Positions 8,928 through 17,847 of a DNA stretch of 41,551 nt are shown here, in pieces (the first letter of the stretch is position 1; each line of letters begins with the position of its first letter). Origin of the DNA: Rhodospirillales bacterium (GTDB taxonomy: Bacteria; Pseudomonadota; Alphaproteobacteria; Rhodospirillales; Casp-alpha2); the NCBI GenBank assembly GCA_013203595.1, contig JABMNT010000122.1, positions 1 to 41,551 of the forward strand, in the 5' to 3' direction. A program made the translations under genes and the position numbers. The notes beneath the pieces are model-generated. The model was not told the DNA's origin, searched no databases, and saw only the letters and a list, made by a program, of their open reading frames with translations.

Positions 8928-9644
8928 ATGAAAAGATTGCTCACAATTGCCTTGGGAGCGGGATTGCTGATCGGCATCTTCGCCCCCGCCTATGGTGCCG
9001 AACAACCGTTGACGGTCGTCGAGCTTTATACATCTCAGGGCTGTTCATCCTGTCCGCCAGCCGATGCCTATCTGGGTAAACTGGCGGTGCGGGACGATGT
9101 GCTGGCGCTTTCGTTCCATGTCGATTACTGGGACTACATCGGCTGGAAGGACCCCTTTGCCGATCCCCGCTATACGGCGCGCCAGCGCGCCTTTTCCGTG
9201 ATCTTTTCCCAGCGTTATGTCTATACCCCGCAAATGGTGGTCCATGGCGCCTACCAGGTGGTGGGCTCGCAGCCCAGCGATATCGAGGGCGCGATCACCA
9301 GGGCGAAAAAAATGCTGAATTTGCCGGTTGCCCTGAAAGCGGTCGACGGCGGCTTTCAGGTTGATCTGGCGGCGGCGCCTGCGCAGAAGGGGGTGACTGT
9401 GATTGCCGTGTTTTTTGATGATATGCACGCGACCGACATTCGCCATGGAGAGAATGCCGGCGAGAAGCTCATCAACTACAACGTGGTCCGGGATTTTCAG
9501 GAAATCGGCCTGTGGAACGGGGAGGCGCGCAGTATCAGCTTTAAGAATGTCCGTTCAAAGGGCGAAAATTGCGCCATTTTACTGCAGTCGGCACAGACCG
9601 GTCAGATTGTCGGTGCCGCGAAACTGGCCCATATCGTCAATTAG
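8928..9644 (+). CDS. DUF1223 family exported thioredoxin-like protein
   Basis: 238 residues. An N-terminal signal peptide (MKRLLTIALGAGLLIGIFAP, with a likely cleavage after AYGA) directs it to the periplasm. The mature protein starts with VVELYTSQGCSSCPPADAYL, in which Cys39 and Cys42 form a CxxC in a thioredoxin-like position, followed by the family's SFHVDYWDYIGWKDPFA and YTPQMVVHGAYQVVGS blocks. DUF1223 proteins are widespread in alphaproteobacteria, and their redox substrate is not established. The gene ends eight bases inside the convergent haem-protein gene (9637-12531). The ATG at 8928 follows a GATGGCGGGA-type weak ribosome binding site. Confidence 0.9.
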   Translation: MKRLLTIALGAGLLIGIFAPAYGAEQPLTVVELYTSQGCSSCPPADAYLGKLAVRDDVLALSFHVDYWDYIGWKDPFADPRYTARQRAFSVIFSQRYVYTPQMVVHGAYQVVGSQPSDIEGAITRAKKMLNLPVALKAVDGGFQVDLAAAPAQKGVTVIAVFFDDMHATDIRHGENAGEKLINYNVVRDFQEIGLWNGEARSISFKNVRSKGENCAILLQSAQTGQIVGAAKLAHIVN

Positions 9645-12531
9645 CCGTGCTCGCCTGTTCGCCGTCGGGCAGGCAGTTTCGCAGCGTGTCATAATCGATC
9701 TGGGCATCGCGATCGGTCGCCATCAGCGATTTCACATATTTACGTAACGTTGCCAGTTCCTGGCTGTTTCGCCATTGGGTCTTTGTCAGGCCGAGCGAGG
9801 GCAGCGCGCTTTCGGGCGGCATCGGGGAGCGGGTTCGTTCGTCAACCGGCACATCCCACATGGAAAGCCGGTAATCCATGCGCGGCGCGCAATGGTCAAT
9901 ATTGTGGGTGACCTGCGATTTGCTGCCATGCAGAAAGTTGGGCGGTACTTCGTTCTGGGTCCGGTGGCAGCGCGCGCAGTAGCGCCCGAAAATATGTTCC
10001 GGCGTCTGCGCGTTCAGGCTGTCGACGGTTTCGGCACTGGATATGGCTTCGTCCAGTCTGACCGGGGGGGCCGGATCATCTGCGTTGCAGCACCACCGGG
10101 TATGGGCGATGCCGAGGTTTTCAAAAAGTTTGCTCATTAATTTCGGCGCATGAAAGGGCTGGCTGGTAAAGGCGCTATCGGTCAATTGTGACAGGGCGTC
10201 GTGAACAATCTGGAAATCGTCGTCAATGGTCAGCACGGCATTTCCCGTGGCCGTCTCGGAAAAGCGGGCCTGGTCCAGTGTTATGTGCAGGTTTGACAGG
10301 CGGCGCCCGTTGGGGAGCCGCATGTGAGCGCCGTTCAGGAGGATTTGAAAGGATTTGGAGGATGGATCCGTCGATGGCTGCTCAGCCAGTTTTTCCCGGT
10401 CCCTGATTTCGAACCCGGTGACCTGAATGCTGGTGATCTCGCCGGCAACCGGCTTTTTCGCCCAGTCAGTCAGAGCGCCGGTGAACGCAAGCTCAGCCGA
10501 CTGGCAGGCAACCGCGATGGGGAACGCCAGTCCGCGCTGCAGCTGCCGGGTAAAACGGCAACTGGCCTTGACCAGCTGCTGCGGCGCCGGATTTTGCCGG
10601 TGGGCATCGACCAGCCATTGATCGAGTTTTAAAATATCCGCCTGTGGCAGGTCTTCCGCCAGCGCCACGATCATGCGTTCCAGATCGGAGCGTTTGAAGC
10701 CGGTCCATATCTCCATGGGTACCCGTGGTGTCAGCGGATCGCGCAAGCCGAAAATGGATGCGTCCTCGGTCGGGTCCCGGTCGGGAATATCGGAGTTGGA
10801 AATATAAAGACCATTGGGCCAGAAGGCGCGCCAGCGCGCCGTCAGGCGGTCCGTATAGCGGCTCCGGAACGCCTGCTGATCCCGATCAAAACTGTTTTCA
10901 TTGGACAGCCGGTATTGCAGCATCGCCGTAAAGGCAGCCGCCCGGCACGGGTTTGCCGCCCGGTCATTCTCCAGGCCACAGCCCTCGCGCCACAGGCGCT
11001 GCAGGACAGGGAGCAGGTTGGCCCGGTCGGTGGACACATCGATGGCCGCAGGAATTTCGCCGCTGCGGTCCACCATTACGCCGTGATAACGGCTCATGAC
11101 CTTGGCAAGTTCATTATTGGTTTCGGTGGATCCGTTGGTTTCCTGCCATTCTTCGCGGGGAAACAGCGGCGCGCCATTTTGGTGACAACTGGTACATAAC
11201 TGACGATCCGCGTAGAGAATTTCAGGTTTCAGGCCGGGCCCGAAATTTTTGACAACCTGAAATTCAAAGCGGCTGGCGGCTTCGTTGTAGCTGATCACTT
11301 CGAGTACTCTGGCGGTTTCCTGATACCCTAAAAACAATCGGTTTTTCAGAAAAATAGGCGGCACGTGCCAGCGAGGGGCCGGTTCCCCGTCAATGGCGGC
11401 GACAATGCGCGGGTGGTGGTAATAGTTCGGTTTCGCCGCTTCGCGCTGCAGCGATCGGCCACGCGGGATCAGGACCTGTTTGACGGGTTTCAAACCGCGG
11501 CGGTCGTTGGCGACAAACCGGGACAGGTGGGCAATGACCGCTTCGTAGGAATCCGGCAAATCGTAGTCAAACCCCGCTGCGGTCGGTTTGGAAAAGACCC
11601 GGTCGAAAACCGACCGCCCGGTTGGCGGATGGTTCGGTCCCGGCTGGGTCGGGTCATGGGTCCAGGTGCCGTAGCCGGTTGTGATATGGGGTGTTGCGTT
11701 GTCATCCAGTTTCGGTGGCAGCGGCGAAAAGGCCTTTGACGGATAGGCCTGGGCAAGGGTCACCCGAAGATGGCTGTTGAGGAAGGTTTCAAGGCGGATG
11801 ATGGCATCCTGGTGCGCCGATATATTGTAGGCGGCTTCAGTCGGGGCCCCGGCTTTTCCAAAGTCGGCGTTCGGATCATCAAAGCCCAGGCGCGCCTGAT
11901 CATAGGTCCGCACATGGATTTCCGCACCGAAGACATTGGCCATGCTGGCTGCTGTGATACAGCCATTGAGCTCCGCCTGACCGGTTTTGAAAATCAACTG
12001 GGGAAACGGCTGGCGCAGTCTGTGAGCATTTGCGCAGCGTGGATAAAAGGCGACGGCGGCGGAGATGTGCTTGCCCATATCACCCAGATCCGCAGGCAGG
12101 TGATAGCCCCAGCTGACGACCGCGATCTGATCGATATGAAAATCGGCCAGCTTTTCCATATAAGTCCTGGCCGCGCTCAGCAGGGCTGGTGCCGTGTTGC
12201 CGGAGCGGCAGGCCTGCAGGGTGTCGGCGGTGGCGGCCGGATCAATAAGCATGGAGACGTAGCCCTGGCTGGCCAGCCGGTGGGCCCATGTTTTCTGAAA
12301 GGGCTTCGGTCCCTGGCAGTCGCCGACCAACAGCACGGCGGGCAGATCACCAAAGTTATTCTCGGGGATCGATATGAGGCCCCGCGCCGTGTCCCTGGCG
12401 GAGGCGCCGGCGGGCAGACTGACCCATCTGGATTTAACCGTATCGGTGTCGCTGATGGCCGGGCCCGGCAAAAGCCAGACGGCCGCAAGCAGACAGGTGG
12501 CTAGCTTGAACGTTCCAAGGTGCAGTTTCAT
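9637..12531 (-). CDS. large exported protein: degenerate hydrolase-like domain plus two c-type haem motifs
   Basis: 964 residues with a signal peptide (hydrophobic core LATCLLAAVWLLPGPAIS, about 9-27). Residues of about 45-255 look like a dienelactone-hydrolase/alpha-beta hydrolase fold (PAVLLVGDCQGPKPF, IDQIAVVSWGYHLP, LGFDDPNADFG). In my alignment by eye the nucleophile position is Gly142 and the catalytic His position is Leu215, so this part is probably inactive. Two CxxCH haem c sites follow, CTSCH at 446-450 and CARCH at 852-856, each with cytochrome-like surroundings (LYADRQLCTSCHQNGAPLFP; a late methionine in RSPMPPESALP that could ligate haem). It would act in the periplasm as an electron-transfer protein or oxidase/peroxidase of unknown substrate. 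It is a single gene, converging on the DUF1223 gene with an 8-base overlap; the small gene at 12706 is divergent. Confidence 0.8.
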   Translation of the reverse strand: MKLHLGTFKLATCLLAAVWLLPGPAISDTDTVKSRWVSLPAGASARDTARGLISIPENNFGDLPAVLLVGDCQGPKPFQKTWAHRLASQGYVSMLIDPAATADTLQACRSGNTAPALLSAARTYMEKLADFHIDQIAVVSWGYHLPADLGDMGKHISAAVAFYPRCANAHRLRQPFPQLIFKTGQAELNGCITAASMANVFGAEIHVRTYDQARLGFDDPNADFGKAGAPTEAAYNISAHQDAIIRLETFLNSHLRVTLAQAYPSKAFSPLPPKLDDNATPHITTGYGTWTHDPTQPGPNHPPTGRSVFDRVFSKPTAAGFDYDLPDSYEAVIAHLSRFVANDRRGLKPVKQVLIPRGRSLQREAAKPNYYHHPRIVAAIDGEPAPRWHVPPIFLKNRLFLGYQETARVLEVISYNEAASRFEFQVVKNFGPGLKPEILYADRQLCTSCHQNGAPLFPREEWQETNGSTETNNELAKVMSRYHGVMVDRSGEIPAAIDVSTDRANLLPVLQRLWREGCGLENDRAANPCRAAAFTAMLQYRLSNENSFDRDQQAFRSRYTDRLTARWRAFWPNGLYISNSDIPDRDPTEDASIFGLRDPLTPRVPMEIWTGFKRSDLERMIVALAEDLPQADILKLDQWLVDAHRQNPAPQQLVKASCRFTRQLQRGLAFPIAVACQSAELAFTGALTDWAKKPVAGEITSIQVTGFEIRDREKLAEQPSTDPSSKSFQILLNGAHMRLPNGRRLSNLHITLDQARFSETATGNAVLTIDDDFQIVHDALSQLTDSAFTSQPFHAPKLMSKLFENLGIAHTRWCCNADDPAPPVRLDEAISSAETVDSLNAQTPEHIFGRYCARCHRTQNEVPPNFLHGSKSQVTHNIDHCAPRMDYRLSMWDVPVDERTRSPMPPESALPSLGLTKTQWRNSQELATLRKYVKSLMATDRDAQIDYDTLRNCLPDGEQASTAN

Positions 12532-12705
12532 ACATTCAACTCCCGTCGGGGGGCAGTCCGTCGTTTATCGAAGTGATCGGCCGATTATAACCCGAATTAT
12601 TTATCAAACCGTCACAAAATATTCTGCGCCGTGAAATCTGTGTGTCACACAGTTGGGCTACACCTGGCACCATCAAAAGCTGAACCCCTGACGTGGAGAA
12701 CACCA

Positions 12706-12891
12706 ATGAACCCCGATATTGAAAGCTGGTGGCAATGCCCCTACCGGTCCGAGCCGACAATCGCCGAAATGCTCAATGACCCGATTGTCCATCTGGTGAT
12801 GGCGCGCGACAACGTGCGCGGCCAGGAGGTCAGCGACCTTATCCGTGACATGGCGATGCGCCTGGGACTGACGGCAAAACAGGCCGCCTGA
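12706..12891 (+). CDS. small conserved-looking protein, 61 residues, unknown function
   Basis: The ATG at 12706 has GGAG at 12695-12698 with 7-base spacing, better than the longer in-frame opening at 12631. The product begins MNPDIESWWQCPYRSEPTIA and contains EMLNDPIVHLVMARDNV and a helical C-terminus, DLIRDMAMRLGLTAKQAA. The pattern 'TIxEMLxDPIxxLVMxxDxV' is one I associate with short alphaproteobacterial proteins of no known role. There is no membrane segment; one cysteine is present. It has a good start site, normal codon use and a terminator-like hairpin directly downstream. Confidence 0.75.
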   Translation: MNPDIESWWQCPYRSEPTIAEMLNDPIVHLVMARDNVRGQEVSDLIRDMAMRLGLTAKQAA

Positions 12892-12896
12892 AAGCA

Positions 12897-12915
12897 GCCC
12901 GTCCGAACGGCGGGC
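12897..12915. terminator. bidirectional terminator-like hairpin between convergent genes
   Basis: GCCCGTC (12897-12903) pairs with GGCGGGC (12909-12915), with one G-T wobble, around the loop CGAAC. It lies between the stop of the small gene at 12891 and the stop of the hydrolase gene at 12925. On the minus strand TGCTTTC follows; there is no long T-run on either side, so efficiency is uncertain. Confidence 0.5.
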
Positions 12916-12924
12916 AAAGGCGTT

Positions 12925-13872
12925 TTATGTCAACGGCCCTGACCCGGCCTGATTGCGCCCGGCCAGCCATTGGCACATGCGCCTGAAGCTTTCGCGCGAT
13001 GCTTCGCAATAGGCCATTGCCCGGAGATATCCGTGGATCAATCCGTGCCCGGCATCCAGTTCAACGGCAACGCCGGCCGCCCTCAACTTGTCGGCATAGG
13101 CGTGTCCGTCATCGCGCAACGGATCGTTTTCGGCGACCGCGATGAACGCCGGTGGTAATCCTTTGTGGCTTGCGGCCATCAGCGGAGCCGCCAGCGGATT
13201 GACCCTGTCCTCTGCGTTCGGACAGTAAGCCGCATGGCCTGCTGACATCCCGGCTACTTTCAGCAGCGGACCGTCGGCATTTTCGCTATAGGAGGGGCGG
13301 TCCATGGCAAAATCAACCGGCGGATAAATCAGCAGCTGGGCAATCAGCCGATAGGGGGAACCGATCAGGTCGATGGCTATGGCCGCCGCCAGATTGGCCC
13401 CGGCGCTGTCTCCACCGACGGCGATCCGCTGCGCGTCGACGCCCAGTGCGTCAGCATTCTCATGCACCCATGTGACCGTGTCCCGGCACTCATGGACCGC
13501 CTGGGGAAACGGATGCTCGGGGGCGAGGGCGTAGTCGATACTGACAACCGTCTGGCGATTGCTGGCAGCGATCCGCATGGTAATGTCAGCGTGGGTCGCC
13601 GGGCTGCCTTGTGCCCAGCCGCCCCCGTGCATGTAAATCAGGCAGGGTTGCGCACCGGCGCTCCGGTGCCGGTCGATCCGCACCAGCACATTGCGTTTTT
13701 CGGTTGCCACAAAGCGGACTTCAGAACTGACGTCCTGCGGTGCCGGCAGGCGCATCTGGTCAGCAATATGTTCAAACAATAGCCGGCGGTCCACAGGACT
13801 GGCATTTTCGGGCAATACCTTCCAGCTCTGGCTCCAGATTTCCAGGAAGGGCTTCAGTTCGGGATCCAGCAT
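12925..13872 (-). CDS. alpha/beta hydrolase, HSL family esterase/lipase
   Basis: 315 residues of the hormone-sensitive-lipase-like (alpha/beta hydrolase fold-3) family. The oxyanion-hole motif HGGGW is at 82-86, the nucleophile elbow GDSAG at 154-158 (Ser156), the acid probably in AENDPLRDDG, and the catalytic His in DAGHGLIHGYL. No signal peptide is seen, so it should be cytoplasmic. GGAGAGACTTAA gives a good ribosome binding site before the ATG at 13872. It is the last gene of the operon with the TRAP transporter (39 bases after dctM), so it may cleave an ester brought in by that transporter, for example a conjugate of a quinate- or shikimate-like acid; that is inference. Confidence 0.9.
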   Translation of the reverse strand: MLDPELKPFLEIWSQSWKVLPENASPVDRRLLFEHIADQMRLPAPQDVSSEVRFVATEKRNVLVRIDRHRSAGAQPCLIYMHGGGWAQGSPATHADITMRIAASNRQTVVSIDYALAPEHPFPQAVHECRDTVTWVHENADALGVDAQRIAVGGDSAGANLAAAIAIDLIGSPYRLIAQLLIYPPVDFAMDRPSYSENADGPLLKVAGMSAGHAAYCPNAEDRVNPLAAPLMAASHKGLPPAFIAVAENDPLRDDGHAYADKLRAAGVAVELDAGHGLIHGYLRAMAYCEASRESFRRMCQWLAGRNQAGSGPLT

Positions 13873-13911
13873 TTAAGTCTCTCCGTTTGTCCGTGGTTGC
13901 GCATGTCCGTT

Positions 13912-15207
13912 CTATCCCTTGTAGCCAAGCAGGCGCGGCACGAAGAGTACAAAATCAGGCACCAGGGTGATAATCGTGAGGGCCACGACCAGGGCCAGAA
14001 TAAACGGCAGCAGGTCGCGAATGATCGCTTTCAATGGTTCTTTGGTGATCCCGGCGACAATAAATAGCAACAAACCGTAGGGCGGTGTAATCAGCCCGAG
14101 CATGGCGTTGACAACAACCACCACGCCGAAATGCACCGGGTCGATACCGAGCGCCAGCACGGTCGGGATAAACACAGGGACAACAATAAGCAGAATGGCT
14201 CCCGTCTCGATGATGCAGCCCATTATCAGAAAAAGCACATTGATGGCGAGCAGGAAGCCGATCGGCGACAGATCAAATTGCCCCATATAAGCGGCAATTG
14301 AATTGGGTACGTTTTCGCGGGTGACCACGTAGTGAAAGGTCAGCGCGCCGGCAATCAGCGTGCCCACCGAAATTGTCGAGCGGGCGCTGTTGAGCAGCGT
14401 TGTATAGATTTGTCCGGGCGTCACCGAACGGTACAGAACAGTCGAGATAACCAAGGCATAGAGCGCAGCAATGGCCGCCGCTTCGGTCGGCGTCATGATG
14501 CCGCCATAGATGCCGCCCAGCAAGATGACCGGCAGCAGAAGCGCCGGTATGGCGCGGAAGGTGACCCCTGGCAGCGCCGCCAGCGGAACCGCTTCATCGA
14601 CCGGATAGTTGCGTCGGCGGGAAATCATTGCGTTCATGACCATCAGCACCAGCCCCATCAAAAGACCCGGTGCAATTCCCGCTGCAAACAGATAACCGAT
14701 TGATGTATCCGAGACGAGGGCATAGAGAACCATGGGAATTGAAGGCGGAATGATCGGCCCGATTGTCGCTGAGGCGGCGGTAATGGCCGCCGCATAACTC
14801 TTCGGGTATTTGCCATCCTTTTGCATCAGGTTGATGATAATGCGGCCCATGCCCACCGCGTCGGCGACGGCGGACCCGGACATCCCGGAAAAGATCAGAC
14901 TGGAAACCACGTTGACGTGGCCAAGGCCGCCCCGGTAGCGACCGACCAGGGCCTGCGAAAACTTGAGCAGGCGGTCCGCTAACGTGCCGATATTCATGAT
15001 GTCGGCGGCAAGAATAAACAGCGGGATCGCCAGCAGGGTATAGCTGTTGAACAAACCCTGCAGCAGCGTTTCCGCCGCGATGGATGTATCGTACCCCTTA
15101 AGCCCGAGATAGGTGATGGAGCCGCATATCATGGCCAGCCCGATGGACAGGCCAAACAGCGCTAACAGGAAAATGATGCAGATTGCAGCAGTAAACGGAT
15201 CAATCAT
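13912..15207 (-). CDS. dctM: TRAP transporter large permease, DctM type
   Basis: 431 residues, strongly hydrophobic, about 12 membrane helices. Family motifs include GLSIGLAMICGSITYLGLKG near the start, PLFILAADIMNIG, NVVSSLIFSGMSGSAVADA (the conserved SGMSGSAxAD loop), ATIGPIIPPSIPMVLYA and VVVNAMLGLITPPYGLLLF. This is the sodium-coupled transport subunit of a tripartite ATP-independent periplasmic transporter. The start overlaps the dctQ stop by eight bases (ATGATTGA), showing translational coupling. The substrate cannot be inferred from this subunit. Confidence 0.95.
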   Translation of the reverse strand: MIDPFTAAICIIFLLALFGLSIGLAMICGSITYLGLKGYDTSIAAETLLQGLFNSYTLLAIPLFILAADIMNIGTLADRLLKFSQALVGRYRGGLGHVNVVSSLIFSGMSGSAVADAVGMGRIIINLMQKDGKYPKSYAAAITAASATIGPIIPPSIPMVLYALVSDTSIGYLFAAGIAPGLLMGLVLMVMNAMISRRRNYPVDEAVPLAALPGVTFRAIPALLLPVILLGGIYGGIMTPTEAAAIAALYALVISTVLYRSVTPGQIYTTLLNSARSTISVGTLIAGALTFHYVVTRENVPNSIAAYMGQFDLSPIGFLLAINVLFLIMGCIIETGAILLIVVPVFIPTVLALGIDPVHFGVVVVVNAMLGLITPPYGLLLFIVAGITKEPLKAIIRDLLPFILALVVALTIITLVPDFVLFVPRLLGYKG

Positions 15208-15721
15208 TGAGATGGGCCTCTGCTGCCAGGATGCTCTGGGGTTTGCCGGTCCGGCCTACAGCGGCTGACCAGACGCTGAACAGGGAGCGGATAATGACCG
15301 ATACCGCGAAGGGCACATAAATGGAGAACACATAGTCAAACCGGATTTGCATGAAGGCCGTCTTTTCGATGGACATAAATGTGACAAATTCAAAGGCCTT
15401 CGGCAGCGACCAGGCAAAGATGCCGGCGCAGATCAGTCCGGTGAAAATGTCCATGGCCCGCTGGACGCCATGCGGCACGCTGTTATAGAGCAGGTCGAGC
15501 CGGATGATTTCCGAATCCCGGATAACAAAGGCATAGCCGAACAGAATTCCCCAGGTCCAGGCAATGGACACATATTCCACTGTCCAGCCGAGCGGCAAAT
15601 TGAGCACATAGCGAAAGACGATCTGGATAACAAACGTCAGAAACATACTCGCCAGCATGAGTGCGACGATATTTTCAGCACGTCGCCGCAACCAGTTGAA
15701 AGCAGGCAGGAGAAAAGTCAT
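15200..15721 (-). CDS. dctQ: TRAP transporter small permease, DctQ type
   Basis: 173 residues with four membrane helices. The signature region AENIVALMLASMFLTFVIQI is followed by FRYVLNLPLGWTVEYVSIAWTWGILFGYAFVIRDSEIIRLDL, including the conserved W-x-x-E and R-x-x-E/H-I elements of DctQ proteins. It binds DctM in the inner membrane. It lies 63 bases after dctP, separated by a stem-loop, and overlaps dctM by eight bases. Confidence 0.93.
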   Translation of the reverse strand: MTFLLPAFNWLRRRAENIVALMLASMFLTFVIQIVFRYVLNLPLGWTVEYVSIAWTWGILFGYAFVIRDSEIIRLDLLYNSVPHGVQRAMDIFTGLICAGIFAWSLPKAFEFVTFMSIEKTAFMQIRFDYVFSIYVPFAVSVIIRSLFSVWSAAVGRTGKPQSILAAEAHLND

Positions 15722-15742
15722 GGGTGGGTCCAGTTACCGGAT

Positions 15743-15769
15743 GCCCGGCGAGCACAATGCCCGCCGGGC
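15743..15769 (-). other. intercistronic stem-loop between dctP and dctQ
   Basis: GCCCGGCG (15743-15750) and CGCCGGGC (15762-15769) form a perfect 8-bp GC-rich stem with an 11-base loop in the short gap after the dctP stop. There is no T-run. Stem-loops here commonly protect the upstream binding-protein mRNA from 3' decay, so that dctP is made in excess over the membrane subunits; that role is inferred from position. Confidence 0.6.
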
Positions 15770-15784
15770 GTTGGTTGAGATGGA

Positions 15785-16771
15785 TTACAGGGCGTTGATT
15801 TTTTCGACCAGGCCTTCTGGCCAGTCTTTCGAAAACTTTGAGTTCTGGTAAACGCCAAGAACATGGTTGCGGAAAGCGTCGATATCGGGCTCGTAGACCT
15901 TGAGCCCTTCGGCGACGAAAAAGTCGATCAGTTCAGCTTCTTCTTTGAGCATGATGACGTCCAGTTTCTCCTGGAAATTGGTTGCACATGACTGCACCTT
16001 GGCCTGTTGATCGGCGTTCAGGCTGTTCCACTTGGCCATGGAAATGGAAAACTGATTGTTGGCAATAAAGTGGCCGGTGAGGATGATCTGATCGGTGACC
16101 TCATAAAACTTCATTGACTTGTCAGCAGGCAGGGCATTGTCCTGGCCATCAACGGCGCCCGTCTGCAAGGCCGTATAGACTTCCGTGAATGCCAGCGGGG
16201 TCGGGTTGGCACCCAGTGCCTCACCGAGGAATTGCCAGCCTTCACCACCCGGCATTCTCAGTTTTATGCCGGCAAGATCAGCGGGCGTCATGATTTTCTT
16301 GTCGCCTTTGATATTGACGTGCCGCTTGCCAATGTAGGGATTGGAGAGAATTTTAATCTTGGCTTTTTCTTCGACGAGCTTCTTCAGGTCATCAAGTACA
16401 CCCGAATCCCAGACCGCCCGCATGTGCTCATAACTGCGATACAGATAACCGGTGCCAAGGATGCTCATCTCCGGGACCTGGTTGTAGAAATCAAAGACGG
16501 CCAGGGTGCCGGTGTCCAGGTTGCCCCGTTGCATGGCGGTCAGTTCAGTGCCCTGCTTGAACAGCGTCGCCCCATGGTAGTCCTTGAAACTGAATTCATC
16601 TCCCAGGCACTCGCCGAATTCCTTGCGCAAAGTGATGGAACGGATGTTGTTGTCGGCCACCGTGTCCGAGTGAATCAGTTCGATCTTGTCCTTGGCAAAG
16701 ACCGCCGAGGTTGAAAGACAGAAAGCGCCGACGGCAATCCCCGCCAGCAGTTTGTTCGAAATACGCAACAT
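15785..16771 (-). CDS. dctP: TRAP transporter periplasmic solute-binding protein, DctP type
   Basis: 328 residues. Signal peptide MLRISNKLLAGIAVGAFCLS with cleavage expected after SAVFA. The mature chain has the TRAP-binding-protein layout: LTAMQRGNLDTGTLAVFDF, the helix-strand AGIKLRMPGGEGWQFLGEALGANPTPLAFTEVYTALQTGAVDGQDN, in which the arginine of KLRMP is the usual carboxylate-binding residue, and the late EKLDVIMLKEEAELIDFF helix. It should therefore bind an organic acid. GGGAGGTATTTATG is a strong ribosome binding site. It lies 96 bases downstream of the dehydrogenase gene and upstream of dctQM, in one minus-strand operon. Confidence 0.95.
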   Translation of the reverse strand: MLRISNKLLAGIAVGAFCLSTSAVFAKDKIELIHSDTVADNNIRSITLRKEFGECLGDEFSFKDYHGATLFKQGTELTAMQRGNLDTGTLAVFDFYNQVPEMSILGTGYLYRSYEHMRAVWDSGVLDDLKKLVEEKAKIKILSNPYIGKRHVNIKGDKKIMTPADLAGIKLRMPGGEGWQFLGEALGANPTPLAFTEVYTALQTGAVDGQDNALPADKSMKFYEVTDQIILTGHFIANNQFSISMAKWNSLNADQQAKVQSCATNFQEKLDVIMLKEEAELIDFFVAEGLKVYEPDIDAFRNHVLGVYQNSKFSKDWPEGLVEKINAL

Positions 16772-16867
16772 AAATACCTCCCTATTTTTACGTTCAGATG
16801 CAACACGTGCCGCACCTCTTTCCTTGCAGATGCCGGAACCGCAGTTCCTCGCTCTGTACAGCGGCCG

Positions 16868-17788
16868 TTACTCCGGCCCTGTCTCCTCGATGGCGTTAAA
16901 CGCCGTCTCAATGCGTTGGTGGTCGGGGTCCCGGCCGGTAAACAGTTTGAATGCCCGCGCCGCCTGACCAACGGCCATGCCGGAGCCTGCCAGGGTCCGG
17001 CAGCCAAGCCCGCGGGCCCGGCGCAGCAGCTCTGTTTCCAGTGGAAAGTAAACGATGTCGGCGATCCACTGACGCGCGTGCATATGCTGTGCCGGGAAGG
17101 CGCAACCCGGAAACTTGGCCATGCCGACCGGTGATGCGTTGACGACCCCATCCAGCTGCCCGGCGATATCAGCAATAGATGGCGCAAGCTTCACTCTTTC
17201 GGGCGCATATTTTTGGCAGGCACGGATATCCGTGGCCAGGGCTTCGGCCTTTGCCATATCAATATCAAACAGCCACAGGGTTTTGACATCACAGGCCAAC
17301 AGGGCGTGGGCAACCGCAGCGCCGCCGCCGCCGGTTCCCAGCAGCAGAACATGGTCGCGTTTGGCATCGGCCAGTTCGCGGCGAAAGGCTTCGGCAAAAC
17401 CCCACAGGTCCGTATTGTGGCCATAGCGCCGGCCATCGCGAAAGACGACGGTGTTCACAGCACCGACCAACTGAGCGGAATCGGAAAGCCCGTCCAGATG
17501 CTCTATGACTTTCACCTTGTACGGAAAAGTGATGTTCAGGCCTGACAATCCGCAAATTTCCGCGGACCGGAGAATTTCCTCAAGCGGCGGGGCGGGTTGT
17601 GGCATGCGGTCGGTATCGAGCAACAGATAGGTGAGTTTCAGGCCAAGCGCGGCGGCTTCTGTTTCATGCATCACCGGGCTGCGGGATTTCTGGATACCCT
17701 GGCCAATCAACCCGACCATTATGGACGGATGAATACGGGGCTGCATCCTGCGGGCAACCTGAGCATCTGGTGCAATCAACGTCTTCAA
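16868..17788 (-). CDS. shikimate/quinate dehydrogenase family (AroE-like), probably catabolic
   Basis: About 306 residues. AroE-fold signatures in order: IQKSRSPVMHETEAAALG (substrate Ser region), GLNITFPYK (catalytic Lys), GAVNTVVF, GHNTDLWGF (catalytic Asp), glycine-rich GTGGGGAAVAHAL, NASPVGM and GSGMAVGQAARAFKLFTG. At the end of the second strand of the nucleotide fold it has LFDIDMAKAEAL: an acidic DID where NADP-dependent AroE has N-R-T, as in NAD-preferring quinate/shikimate dehydrogenases. That suggests oxidation of quinate or shikimate rather than biosynthesis. Start: a GTG at 17803 would place the ribosome binding site inside the gene; the TTG at 17788, preceded by GGGAGGAAAAT, fits better. 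It is the first gene of the TRAP/hydrolase operon, divergent from tetR. Confidence 0.88.
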   Translation of the reverse strand: MKTLIAPDAQVARRMQPRIHPSIMVGLIGQGIQKSRSPVMHETEAAALGLKLTYLLLDTDRMPQPAPPLEEILRSAEICGLSGLNITFPYKVKVIEHLDGLSDSAQLVGAVNTVVFRDGRRYGHNTDLWGFAEAFRRELADAKRDHVLLLGTGGGGAAVAHALLACDVKTLWLFDIDMAKAEALATDIRACQKYAPERVKLAPSIADIAGQLDGVVNASPVGMAKFPGCAFPAQHMHARQWIADIVYFPLETELLRRARGLGCRTLAGSGMAVGQAARAFKLFTGRDPDHQRIETAFNAIEETGPE

Positions 17789-17847
17789 ATTTTCCTCCCA
17801 CACCGGCTTATCGCACCTTCAGGTGACTTTTTTTGCGCGGCTCGTAA

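Noticed and set aside
8803-8931. 42-codon plus-strand frame ending with ATGA overlap on the DUF1223 start
   Set aside because: No ribosome binding site, no recognisable motif and non-coding-like composition; the neat overlap may be chance.
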